DNA of 64,000 nt from Planctomycetota bacterium (lineage in GTDB: Bacteria > Planctomycetota > Planctomycetia > Isosphaerales > Isosphaeraceae), in contig JAQGHR010000089.1 of the NCBI GenBank assembly GCA_028291545.1, forward strand, positions 27,303 through 91,302. The letters are read 5' to 3'. This document shows, in pieces, positions 54,499 through 62,709 of this stretch. Both the position numbers and the translations under genes were made by a program. Position 1 is the stretch's first letter. Every line of letters begins with the position of its first letter. A model generated the notes under the pieces. The model searched no databases and was not told where the DNA came from. It was given only the letters and a program-made list of their open reading frames with translations.

Positions 54499-54594
54499 GA
54501 GCGACGTTATCTGTGGAACCGAAATCGGATGCGATCATCCGATTTTGACGCTCGGACGCAGGTTCCGTCAACCATCTGCCTGGCCAGGGATACG

Positions 54595-55194
54595 ATGATG
54601 CAGCACATCGATGAGGATCGGCTCGAGATCGACCTGTCCTACCGTTTCGGCTACCTTGCAGGTTTCATGGGATTCGGGGACGGCGATATTGAGGCGATTC
54701 ATGCGGCGGCTGTTGCCCTCGCACCGCTCGTTCCGGGTCTCGTGGATGCGGTCTACGACCAACTCCATCGCTACGATGCGACGTGGCGGCACTTTGTCCC
54801 TCGGCAGTCCGGTTACGATGGCGATGTGGTGGCGAGTGTCACCGACCTGGCCATGGATCACGCCCAGATCAAGTATCGAAAAGAGCACCTGGGGCGCTAT
54901 CTTGCGGCCCTCGTGACCAAGCCTTTCGACGGAAAAATGGCCACATACCTCGACATGGTGGGAAGGATTCATACTCCCAAGTCCGGCTCCGCGGACCTGA
55001 ACGTTCCTCTCGTCCAGATGAATGCCCTGCTTGGCTTCGTGTCGGATGCACTGACGGCGACGATCCTCGGCCTCAATCTCGAGCGAGAGCGAGAAGTGCG
55101 GACGCTCCAAGCGTTCGGCAAGCTGCTGTGGATCCAGAACGATTTGATTAACCGACATTATCAGGGTTCGATCGAGCTGAGTCTTACGGCTTAG
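54595..55194 (+). CDS. Protoglobin (single-domain globin)
   Basis: 199 residues from the ATG at 54595 (AGGGA four bases upstream; a second ATG follows at 54598). The frame extends upstream through the operator, which argues against earlier starts. Protoglobin features are SYRFGYLAGFMGFGDGDIEAI at the N-terminus and DMVGRIHTPKSG, where His126 is the likely proximal haem ligand, followed by VPLVQMNALLGFVSDALTATI. There is no kinase, cyclase or methyl-accepting domain, so this is not a globin-coupled sensor. Protoglobins bind O2, CO and NO; an NO-dioxygenase or sensing role fits the divergent Rrf2 gene. Confidence 0.85.
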   Translation: MMQHIDEDRLEIDLSYRFGYLAGFMGFGDGDIEAIHAAAVALAPLVPGLVDAVYDQLHRYDATWRHFVPRQSGYDGDVVASVTDLAMDHAQIKYRKEHLGRYLAALVTKPFDGKMATYLDMVGRIHTPKSGSADLNVPLVQMNALLGFVSDALTATILGLNLEREREVRTLQAFGKLLWIQNDLINRHYQGSIELSLTA

Positions 55195-55222
55195 CGGTGG
55201 GCCGTTACTCGTGCCGCACTCT

Positions 55223-56464
55223 TCAAAATCGCCCTACTCCATAAGGTCTCGGATCGAGGAACGGCGTCCGACCATCGAGCATCTGCGCCACCAGCTTGCC
55301 CGTCGCGGGCGCCATCGAGAGTCCCAGCATGTTATGACCTGCGGCGATATGAACATTTTTGAAACGCGGACTTCGATCGATGATGGGAAGACTATCGTAG
55401 GTCATCGGCCGCCAGCCATACCATTCCTGCTCGATCGGGTCGCGGTAGGGCTCTCGGAGATAAGGCTCGGCGCCGGTCTTGAGCAATTGCAGCCGCGATG
55501 GCTTGAGGCTCGTGTCATAACCCGAGAACTCCATGATTGATCCGAGACGATAGCCGGTCTGGAACGGCGTGACGGCCACGCGAGTCTCGGGAAAAATCAT
55601 GGGAATCCGGGGGCAGATCGCGGGGCGAGGCATCGTGAGACTGTAGCCTTTGCCCGGTTGGATGGGGATCTTGCAGCCGAGGTGGGTATTGAGCAGCGGC
55701 GTGAGAGCACCGGTCGCAACGACGAAGGCGTCGGCCGATAATTCGCCCTGGGTCGTTTCGATCGCGCGGGCCGTCGTTGAATTACCGAGAATTGATCGAA
55801 GCTCACATTGTTCGACGATCGTCACGCCGCGTGCTTCGAGAACGCGTCGCCAGGACGACATGAGCTTATCGGGCCGCAGATGCGCATCGTCCTCGTAATA
55901 CCACCCGCCCGCCAGGCCGGGCCTGAGCGCGGGTTCGAGTGCTTCCAATGCGGCACCGTCGAGTCGCCGCGCCGGGCAATGGAACGCGGACCCCAACAAT
56001 CGATCGGTCGCCGCAAAGGCGTCCAGTTGTTTGGACGACCGATAGGCGAACAACAGCCCTCGCCTTTCCCACTCACATTCCATCGCCTCAAGTTCAATGA
56101 TGCGACGGTATTCGGCGAGCGAGGATTCCAGAAGTGGCTGGATACCCCGGGCCGCCTCCATCATGTCCCGTTCGTTGCAGCGACGCGCGAAATGAAAGAG
56201 CCACGACCACAATGAAGCGTCCAGTCGAGGCTTGATCGAGAACGGAGAGTTCCTCGCAAACAGGGCCTTTACGGTCTTCCCGATCACTCCCGGCTCGGCC
56301 AGGGGCAGGACGTGGCTCGGACAGACCAACCCGCAGTTGCCGCCCGAGGTCCCCTTTCCGTGCTCCCCACGCTCGATGATCGTGACGTCCCAGCCGGAAT
56401 CCGACAGGTAATAGGCGCACGCGGTGCCGATCAAACCGCCGCCAATGATGACGACCTTGCTCAT
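55223..56464 (-). CDS. FAD-dependent D-amino acid/D-hydroxyproline dehydrogenase (DadA-like)
   Basis: 413 residues from the ATG at 56464, which overlaps the epimerase stop by four bases (ATGA), so translation is coupled. The FAD motif VVIIGGGLIGTACAYYL is at residues 4-20 and the ADP-ribose acidic residue is in VTIIERG. The C-terminal AAGHNMLGLSMAPATGKLVA closes the FAD site. DadA/LhpB-like enzymes oxidise D-amino acids to imines. Downstream of a proline-racemase-type epimerase and a DapA-like gene, the predicted substrate is cis-4-hydroxy-D-proline, giving pyrroline-4-hydroxy-2-carboxylate. Glycine oxidase or plain D-proline dehydrogenase are other possibilities. Confidence 0.85.
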   Translation of the reverse strand: MSKVVIIGGGLIGTACAYYLSDSGWDVTIIERGEHGKGTSGGNCGLVCPSHVLPLAEPGVIGKTVKALFARNSPFSIKPRLDASLWSWLFHFARRCNERDMMEAARGIQPLLESSLAEYRRIIELEAMECEWERRGLLFAYRSSKQLDAFAATDRLLGSAFHCPARRLDGAALEALEPALRPGLAGGWYYEDDAHLRPDKLMSSWRRVLEARGVTIVEQCELRSILGNSTTARAIETTQGELSADAFVVATGALTPLLNTHLGCKIPIQPGKGYSLTMPRPAICPRIPMIFPETRVAVTPFQTGYRLGSIMEFSGYDTSLKPSRLQLLKTGAEPYLREPYRDPIEQEWYGWRPMTYDSLPIIDRSPRFKNVHIAAGHNMLGLSMAPATGKLVAQMLDGRTPFLDPRPYGVGRF

Positions 56465-57411
56465 ACACGAATGCCCGACGCGAAGGGGTCGTCCGAATCC
56501 AGGATCAAGGTTGATTCGGCGTTGACATAAGCCGTTCCCTTGATTGTGGGGATGATTTCCCCATCGACGATCCGCGCCGACCCTTCGAAAATGCTCCCCA
56601 CGAGGCTCTCCTGGCGCCAGATTTCCCCCTCGCCGATCGTGCCGTCCGAGAGCAGGCACGCCAGTTTCGCGCTCGTACCCGTGCCGCAGGGTGAGCGATC
56701 GTAGGCCTTACCGGGACAGAGCACGAAATTCTTACTGTGAGCCCCCGGGACCGTCGACGGCCCGTACAGCTCGATGTGGTCGATTTCCCCGCCGTCATCC
56801 CCACGAATCCCGGCCTCGTTCAAAGCGTGCCGGATCGTCCAGGAGACCTCTGTCAGCCGCTCCGCGTTGGCGAGCGAAATCGTCTCTTGATGCTCATGAA
56901 CCAGGAAGAACCAGTTGCCACCCCAGGCCACGTCACCCGAGATGCGGCCCAGTCCGGGCACACTGACGACAACATCCCTCATCGACCGGTAGCTCGGCAC
57001 GTTGTCGAGGGAGACCCGGTTCTCCGTCTCCAGAGTCACCGCAATGACTCCCACCGGGGTCTCGAACCGGTGCATGCCCGTCGAGATTCGTCCGAGGTGC
57101 GCGAGAGCAACGGCAACGCCAATCGTGCCGTGACCGCACATCCCGAGATATCCAACATTGTTGAAGAAAATCATCCCGGTTGCACAGGACGCGTCGGACG
57201 GTTCGCACAGCAGAGCACCCACCATCACGTCCGAGCCACGCGGCTCATTCACGACGGCGGAGCGGAAGGTATCATGTTGATCTCGGAAACGTGCCAGACG
57301 TTCGGCCAGAGTGCCCCGCCCAAGATTCGGGCCGCCCGAGACGACGACGCGAGTCGGCTCGCCGCCGGTGTGGGTGTCGATCACGACCACCCGATCGATT
57401 CGTCGAGGCAT
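56461..57411 (-). CDS. Proline racemase family, predicted 4-hydroxyproline 2-epimerase
   Basis: 316 residues from the ATG at 57411 (GGGAG nine bases upstream). Both catalytic cysteines are present: Cys92 in MCGHGTIG and Cys242 in PCGTGTSAK. Family members with both cysteines are epimerases or racemases; those with Thr or Ser at the first site are 3-hydroxyproline dehydratases, so that option is excluded. THTGGEP (13-19) and NVGYLGMCGHG fit the fold. It would convert trans-4-hydroxy-L-proline to cis-4-hydroxy-D-proline. Gene order with a DapA-like and a D-amino acid dehydrogenase supports hydroxyproline over proline. It starts 17 bases after the DapA-like gene. Confidence 0.88.
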   Translation of the reverse strand: MPRRIDRVVVIDTHTGGEPTRVVVSGGPNLGRGTLAERLARFRDQHDTFRSAVVNEPRGSDVMVGALLCEPSDASCATGMIFFNNVGYLGMCGHGTIGVAVALAHLGRISTGMHRFETPVGVIAVTLETENRVSLDNVPSYRSMRDVVVSVPGLGRISGDVAWGGNWFFLVHEHQETISLANAERLTEVSWTIRHALNEAGIRGDDGGEIDHIELYGPSTVPGAHSKNFVLCPGKAYDRSPCGTGTSAKLACLLSDGTIGEGEIWRQESLVGSIFEGSARIVDGEIIPTIKGTAYVNAESTLILDSDDPFASGIRV

Positions 57412-57428
57412 GGACACGGGCTCCCGAG

Positions 57429-58343
57429 TCACGACTGCACGAGAGAATCGTGTCGAGGACGACTGGCGATGGCCCGTCGAATGATCCCGAGGATCTCTTC
57501 CCGTTCTGTCCCGACGAGCGGCAGGCGGGGCGCCCGCACCATCTCGGAGCCGAGGCCGCATTCCGCCATCGCGAGCTTGATGTACTGGACCAGCTTCGGG
57601 TGCGTATCAAGATGAAGGAGCGGCGTATACCAGCGATAGACCTCGCGCGCCTCGACCCAGCGGCCTTCGGTGGCCAGGTCCCAGAGCAGCCGGTTCTCCT
57701 CCGGAAACGCATTGACCAATCCCGAGACCCAGCCGACCGCACCGAGCATCAAGCTCTCGAGCGCGAGGTCATCCACACCGCACCAGAGTGCGTAGCGGTC
57801 GCCAAGAAGATTAGTCAGATCGGTGATCCTGCGGACGTTCTCGGATGACTCCTTGATCGCGACCAGGGTGGGTTCGTCGGCCAATTCGGCGAACATGGCC
57901 GGCGTGATGTCCACCCGGTAGGAGGGCGGATTGTTGTAGCACATGATTGGCAGGCCGCTCGCGCGGGCCACGCCGCGGAAATGGGCCATGGTCTCGCGGG
58001 CATCGGAACTGTAGACCATCGCCGGCAAGACCATCAGCCCGTCGAGTCCGATCCGCTGGGCCTCGGCGGCCAGGCGACAGGCGAGCGAGGTGGTATATTC
58101 GGCCACCCCGGTCAACACGGGTACCCGGCCCGCGACATGGTCGACGGCGGCCTTGAGAATCTCTCGCTTCTCGTGTGCTTCAATCGAGCAATTCTCCCCG
58201 ACGGTCCCGAGCATGATCAGCCCGTGAGAGCCGGCGGCGATCAAACGGTCGACATGAGCGAGGGTCGCGGGAATGTCGATGGACTGATCATCGCGGAACA
58301 AGGTGACGACCGCGGGGAAAACGCCGCGCCATGACGAAGGCAT
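57429..58343 (-). CDS. DapA family lyase, predicted pyrroline-4-hydroxy-2-carboxylate deaminase
   Basis: 304 residues from the ATG at 58343; the frame is open for 52 more codons without family character. The DHDPS/NAL fold residues are Tyr136 (MCYNNPP) and the Schiff-base Lys164 (LVAIKESSENV), with GTVGENCSI in place of the GTTGE substrate loop. In hydroxyproline operons this type of enzyme dehydrates and deaminates the pyrroline to alpha-ketoglutarate semialdehyde. Lysine biosynthesis is less likely given the context. The dehydrogenase that would make alpha-ketoglutarate is not in the window. This is the first gene of the three-gene operon. Confidence 0.88.
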   Translation of the reverse strand: MPSSWRGVFPAVVTLFRDDQSIDIPATLAHVDRLIAAGSHGLIMLGTVGENCSIEAHEKREILKAAVDHVAGRVPVLTGVAEYTTSLACRLAAEAQRIGLDGLMVLPAMVYSSDARETMAHFRGVARASGLPIMCYNNPPSYRVDITPAMFAELADEPTLVAIKESSENVRRITDLTNLLGDRYALWCGVDDLALESLMLGAVGWVSGLVNAFPEENRLLWDLATEGRWVEAREVYRWYTPLLHLDTHPKLVQYIKLAMAECGLGSEMVRAPRLPLVGTEREEILGIIRRAIASRPRHDSLVQS

Positions 58344-58521
58344 GCCAGATCTCACGAGAAGGAAAAAGTGGGAATTCGGAGACGGCGAGGCGCTTCCGCA
58401 TCCAGAGGTGTGAGTACCGACGCAGGCGAGGAGATCCGCCCCGGCGCCTGTTGAACTTAGCGTGGCGAGGAAAGGAGTGTCAAGCGTTCCGATCCTCACT
58501 CTTCTATTGATCTCTCAATCC

Positions 58522-59808
58522 TCACCCCTTCGGTTCCCACCCCTTTGCATACTCTCGACTCCAGTACGCGGAGGCCGCGACATCGTCAAGGATATGGCCA
58601 TCCTTCGGGTCGCACCGGAGAGTCCGGCCGGTTCGATGGGCGATGTTGCCCAGGTGGCAAAGCAAGGTGCTTTTATGCCCCTCGCCGATCTCGCTATTGG
58701 CCTTCGTCCCGTCTCGAATCGCCGCGAGGAAATTCGACTGATGCTCGGAGTCCCCTCCGGCACCGGCAACCGTCTTGATCGTCGTCCCTTTGAGGTCTCG
58801 AATCGTATACCCGCCACCCGAGATCGAGAGCGATCCGCCGTCCCCGTAGAAAACGACCTCGCTGCCCGGTCCTCCCGGTCGGAATTCGTTGCAGCTCAGG
58901 CCCTCCCAGGTGATCGTCTTCCGGCCCTCGAAATCGAACGCGACGCAGTGAGTGTCCGGCGTCTCCTGATCGTCCTGGAAGTGGTAGCGGCCGCCGGATG
59001 ACGTGACTCGCGTCGGGAAATCAACGCCGAGACCCCAGCGGCACAGGTCGATCATGTGAATGCCGTTGTTCCCGAGTTCGCCGTTGCCCCAGTGCCAGAA
59101 CCAGTGCCAGTTGTAGTGGAGGATATTCTCGCGATAGGGGCGTCGCGGGGCCGGCCCCTGCCAGAGCTCGAAATCGAGACCTTCGGGGACTGGCAGCTCC
59201 CGGCCGTGTCCGATTGTGGGCCGGGTCGCGATGTAAAACGACTGCCCGAGGTACGCGCGACCGATCACCCCGGCTCGCACGGCCTCAATGCCCTCGATCA
59301 GCTTCGGCCAACTCCGGCGCTGGTTGCCCATCTGGACGACTCGGGAATTCTTGCGAGCGGCCGAGACGAGCAATTCCCCCTCGCGCGGGTTATGACTGCA
59401 CGGCTTTTCGACGTACACATGCTTTCCCGCCTCGCATGCGAGGATCGCCGCAGGCGCGTGCCAGTGGTTGCAGGTCGCCACCACAATCGCATCCACGGAC
59501 TTGTCATCGAGGATGCGGCGAAAATCCCCCACCGCCTTCGGCGCGCCCTTCCCCGCACTCTTCAGAACGTCCGCCGCCTTACCGACACGATTAGCGTCCA
59601 CGTCGCAGACATAGGCGACCTCGACTCCCGGCAGCGCCGAGAACTCGCGTGTGTGGTCCATCCCTCGGCCGCCGGTGCCCATGACGGCGACGACAATCGT
59701 ATCGTTCGCTCTGTGGCTCCCGGCATGGACAATGCGCGGCGAGAGGGTCGCGGTAAGGCCCGTGGCGGCGGCCCCGAGGAAGTGCCGTCGATCCATGGAA
59801 TCTGTCAT
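58522..59808 (-). CDS. Tat-exported Gfo/Idh/MocA family oxidoreductase (copy 1)
   Basis: 428 residues; ATG at 59808 with GGAG eight bases upstream. Twin-arginine signal DRRHFLGAAATGLTATLSP (residues 6-24). The Rossmann NAD(P)-binding motif is VVAVMGTGGRGMDHT, and the family block EKPCSHNPREGELL carries the EKP motif whose Lys is catalytic. GNGELGNNGIHMIDLCRWGLG holds the conserved Asp and His region. Such enzymes bring their cofactor with them through Tat and act on sugars or inositols in the periplasm; the substrate is unknown. It follows the beta-propeller gene by 49 bases. Confidence 0.88.
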   Translation of the reverse strand: MTDSMDRRHFLGAAATGLTATLSPRIVHAGSHRANDTIVVAVMGTGGRGMDHTREFSALPGVEVAYVCDVDANRVGKAADVLKSAGKGAPKAVGDFRRILDDKSVDAIVVATCNHWHAPAAILACEAGKHVYVEKPCSHNPREGELLVSAARKNSRVVQMGNQRRSWPKLIEGIEAVRAGVIGRAYLGQSFYIATRPTIGHGRELPVPEGLDFELWQGPAPRRPYRENILHYNWHWFWHWGNGELGNNGIHMIDLCRWGLGVDFPTRVTSSGGRYHFQDDQETPDTHCVAFDFEGRKTITWEGLSCNEFRPGGPGSEVVFYGDGGSLSISGGGYTIRDLKGTTIKTVAGAGGDSEHQSNFLAAIRDGTKANSEIGEGHKSTLLCHLGNIAHRTGRTLRCDPKDGHILDDVAASAYWSREYAKGWEPKG

Positions 59809-59857
59809 GATTTCGACTCCGGGAGCAGAGGAAACCGATGGGTCGACGATGGGATTC

Positions 59858-60811
59858 TCAACGAATCACGCCCGCCTCAAGCCCGAGCACCTGCGTGGCC
59901 GCCAGGCTGTTGCCGAACGTCGTGAGATCCTTGAAGGTCCAGACGACCTTCTTGTCTCGCGTTACCTCGAAGAGCTGAGGATTCTCGGGACCGGCGTGGC
60001 AATTCCCCACGATCACGTTCCCGTTGGGCCGGACCTGGAGCGTCGTGACCCAGGCCAGATGGATGTTCGGAAGCTCGTCGTGGCCGAGCGTCCAGACGAT
60101 TTTTCCGTCCGGGTTCACCTCAATAACCCGGTTGCCATTTCCCGTGGCAATCATGGTATTTCCGCTCGGCAATCGGACCGCGCCATAGACTTCCGTCCCA
60201 TGTCCTTCCGTACCATGACCGGGAGCGCGTGGTCGCCCGCCCAGCTCCACGGTGTAACTCCAGACCACTTTCCCCGAGCCGTCGTATTCGCGGACTTTTC
60301 CATCCCCCTCGTGGCAGACGAGGTAGTGTCCGTTCGACAGCTTGCGGACCATCCGGGTATCGCGGTGGGGATCGGGATGCTCGATGGTCAGGGGGACTTG
60401 CTTGACGATCTTGCCCTGGCTGTCCACCTCGATGATCCGTCGATTTCCACTCTCGGCAATCATCGTCACGCCGTTTTCCAGGCGCTGGCAGGCGTGAATC
60501 TCGACACGCTCTTTGTTGTGCGACGTGGGCTTCGATTCATACTTCCAGACCACCTTCTTTTCGGGTGTCATCTCCACGACGGCCGGACCCTTGGTTGTGA
60601 AGAGAAGATTCCCGTTGGACAAGAGCGAGAGGTCGTGGACCTCGGACGGATTCGCGACGTCCCACTCGACGTGCCCCTTGTTATCAACGATGGCGACCTT
60701 TCCTCGATCGGAGCCCAGCACACGGTACGATCCCGGTTCCTGGGCTTGAGAGGAGAAGGAGAGTCCCGAAAGCAGGATTGCGACGGACGAGGAGAGTGCA
60801 GGCCAGCGCAT
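59858..60811 (-). CDS. Exported PQQ-like/ASST-like beta-propeller protein
   Basis: 317 residues from the ATG at 60811; 28 codons further upstream are open but overlap a palindrome. The signal is SSSVAILLSGLSFSSQAQ. The rest is a run of about six blades with D.KG.V.W patterns: IVDNKGHVEWDV, EMTPEKKVVWKYES, EVDSQGKIVKQV, EYDGSGKVVWSY, EVNPDGKIVWTL and EVTRDKKVVWTF, each followed by NGN-type turns (LSNGNLLFTT; LPSGNTMIAT). It resembles PQQ-dehydrogenase-like or arylsulfotransferase-type propellers without an obvious catalytic His. It is cotranscribed with the Gfo/Idh/MocA gene and may bind or sense its ligand. Confidence 0.8.
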   Translation of the reverse strand: MRWPALSSSVAILLSGLSFSSQAQEPGSYRVLGSDRGKVAIVDNKGHVEWDVANPSEVHDLSLLSNGNLLFTTKGPAVVEMTPEKKVVWKYESKPTSHNKERVEIHACQRLENGVTMIAESGNRRIIEVDSQGKIVKQVPLTIEHPDPHRDTRMVRKLSNGHYLVCHEGDGKVREYDGSGKVVWSYTVELGGRPRAPGHGTEGHGTEVYGAVRLPSGNTMIATGNGNRVIEVNPDGKIVWTLGHDELPNIHLAWVTTLQVRPNGNVIVGNCHAGPENPQLFEVTRDKKVVWTFKDLTTFGNSLAATQVLGLEAGVIR

Positions 60812-60836
60812 CAGATCGGTTCCGGGAGATAGGGCC

Positions 60837-60868
60837 TCCTCGCAAACGGTGATACCAATTTGCGAGGA
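60837..60868. promoter_or_regulatory. 32 bp palindrome in a divergent promoter region
   Basis: TCCTCGCAAA (60837-60846) and TTTGCGAGGA (60859-60868) are perfect 10 bp complements across 12 bases, and the spacer itself holds GGT-GAT-ACC. It lies 26 bases upstream of the propeller gene and about 260 upstream of the Gfo/Idh/MocA gene at 61132. It is either an operator or a leader hairpin for the minus-strand operon. The rest of 60812-61131 shows no gene. Confidence 0.5.
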
Positions 60869-61131
60869 TGAATCGGACGATTGAGAGCGTCCCACTGCAG
60901 GGTCGCCTCAACCTCATGAGAGCCTCGGATCGTACTTTGACAGGAAAGCGGGTGTGCCGCAACGGATTGATGGAAGACCCCGAGAAAATGAGGCGCGGTG
61001 TCCCTCGTTCGGGTTTCCTCCTGTTTCTCCGGTCCAGGGTCTTGCGATCGAGGAATCCTCGGTCCATCCTGGTGCGAGACGGACAAGCCTCGCGCGGAAC
61101 GATCACGATCTCGTCACCTGGAGCCTCCACG

Positions 61132-62514
61132 ATGAACGATTCGCCAGCTCAATCGGATCAACCGATTTCCGGTCGCTCCTCGCGTCGTCAGTTTGGTCGC
61201 CACCTGGCCGGAACCGCGATCGCAACGTTCGCCGCTCCTGCGTTTCTGCGGGCTCGCAACCTGAACGAGAAGCTGAACGTCGCGTGCATCGGAGTCGGGG
61301 GACGGGGAGGCTCGAATCTGCAAGGGGTGTCGTCCGAGAACATCGTCGCCGTGTGCGACGTGTTCGGTCCCACGGTGGATCGGGTGGCGGCCTCGTACCC
61401 GAAGGCGCGGAAATTCCAGGACTTTCGCAAGGTTTACGACAAGTCGGGTGAGTTCGACGCCGTCGTGGTCAGCACCACGGAACACACGCACGCCTTCGCG
61501 ACGCTGCCGGCCCTTCAACTGGGCAAGCACGTCTATTGTGAGAAGCCGCTCACCCACAGCGTTTGGGAGGCGCGGGTCATTCGTAAGGCGGCCGCGAAGG
61601 CGAAGGTCGCGACCCAGATGGGGACGCAGATTCATGCGGGCGAGAACTATCGCCGGGTCGTGGAACTGGTCCAGGCCGGTGCCGTCGGCCCGATCAGCGA
61701 GGTTCACGTCTGGGTGGGCCGCGCCTGGGGCAGACAGTCCGAAGAGGCCGCCAAAAAGTATGGCGATATCGTGAGCGTCCGGGAACGTCCTGCGGGCTCG
61801 TCACCGATCCCGAAGGGACTGGATTGGGAGCTATGGCTCGGGCCCGCGCCGGTCCGGCCTTACCATGAGGTCTATCTGCCCGGCCCGAAATGGTATCGAT
61901 GGTGGGATTTCGGCAACGGCACCATGAGCGACCTCGGTAGCCACTGGATCGATTTGCCGTTCTGGGCGCTCAATCTCCGGGCGCCCTTGACCGTCGAGGC
62001 GGGCGGGTCTCCCGCGCATGCCGAGATCGCTCCGGCATCCATGCACGTCGATTACGAATACGGCGCACGTGGGGAGATGCCGCCGGTCCGCGTCTCATGG
62101 TACCAGGGCGAAGACAAGCCCGAGGCCTGGAAGTCGGGCGCCATCCCGAAGTGGGAGAGCGGCGTCCTATTCGTCGGTTCGAAGGGGATGCTGCTGTCGG
62201 ATTACGGGCGCAACGTTCTCTTGCCGGAAGACAAATTTCGCGACTACAAGCGCCCCGAGCCCTCGATCCCCAAGTCCCTCGGGCATTACGAGGAGTGGCT
62301 TCACGCCTGCAAGACCGGCGCACCCACGACCTGCAACTTTGAATACGCGGGCTGGTTGACCGAGGCGAACCATCTCGGAAACGTGGCCTATCGCGTCGGG
62401 AAGAAGCTTCAATGGGATCCGGCGAATCTTGTCGCGACGAATGCGCCCGAGGCGGTTCCGCTCATTCACCGCGAGTATCGTCCGGGATGGAGTTTGGGGA
62501 CCGAGCTGTCGTGA
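61132..62514 (+). CDS. Tat-exported Gfo/Idh/MocA family oxidoreductase (copy 2)
   Basis: 460 residues from the ATG at 61132 with GGAG nine bases upstream; the 88 codons open before it lack coding character. Twin-arginine signal [20 protein letters not shown]. The NAD(P) motif is [17 protein letters not shown], and the catalytic EKP block is [39 protein letters not shown] holds the substrate-side His-Asp. It is adjacent to a third, similar gene in the same direction, 195 bases on. Sugar or cyclitol oxidation is assumed. Confidence 0.88.
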   Translation: MNDSPAQSDQPISGRSSRRQFGRHLAGTAIATFAAPAFLRARNLNEKLNVACIGVGGRGGSNLQGVSSENIVAVCDVFGPTVDRVAASYPKARKFQDFRKVYDKSGEFDAVVVSTTEHTHAFATLPALQLGKHVYCEKPLTHSVWEARVIRKAAAKAKVATQMGTQIHAGENYRRVVELVQAGAVGPISEVHVWVGRAWGRQSEEAAKKYGDIVSVRERPAGSSPIPKGLDWELWLGPAPVRPYHEVYLPGPKWYRWWDFGNGTMSDLGSHWIDLPFWALNLRAPLTVEAGGSPAHAEIAPASMHVDYEYGARGEMPPVRVSWYQGEDKPEAWKSGAIPKWESGVLFVGSKGMLLSDYGRNVLLPEDKFRDYKRPEPSIPKSLGHYEEWLHACKTGAPTTCNFEYAGWLTEANHLGNVAYRVGKKLQWDPANLVATNAPEAVPLIHREYRPGWSLGTELS

Positions 62515-62709
62515 CCCGGCAGCCGGGAGGGCCGGAACTCTACTACGTTGCACTGGCCGGCCGGTCGTGGCATCTTTGAGGTCCACCCCGGCGGTCGGCG
62601 GCGCCTCGCGAGATTCGGCCGAGCTTTGACCAGTCTCGCCAGGCGGACTTCGCAAGGAATTACGCCCGGGGAAGACCTCTCATCAGCCCGTTAGGGGAGA
62701 ATCAAGATC

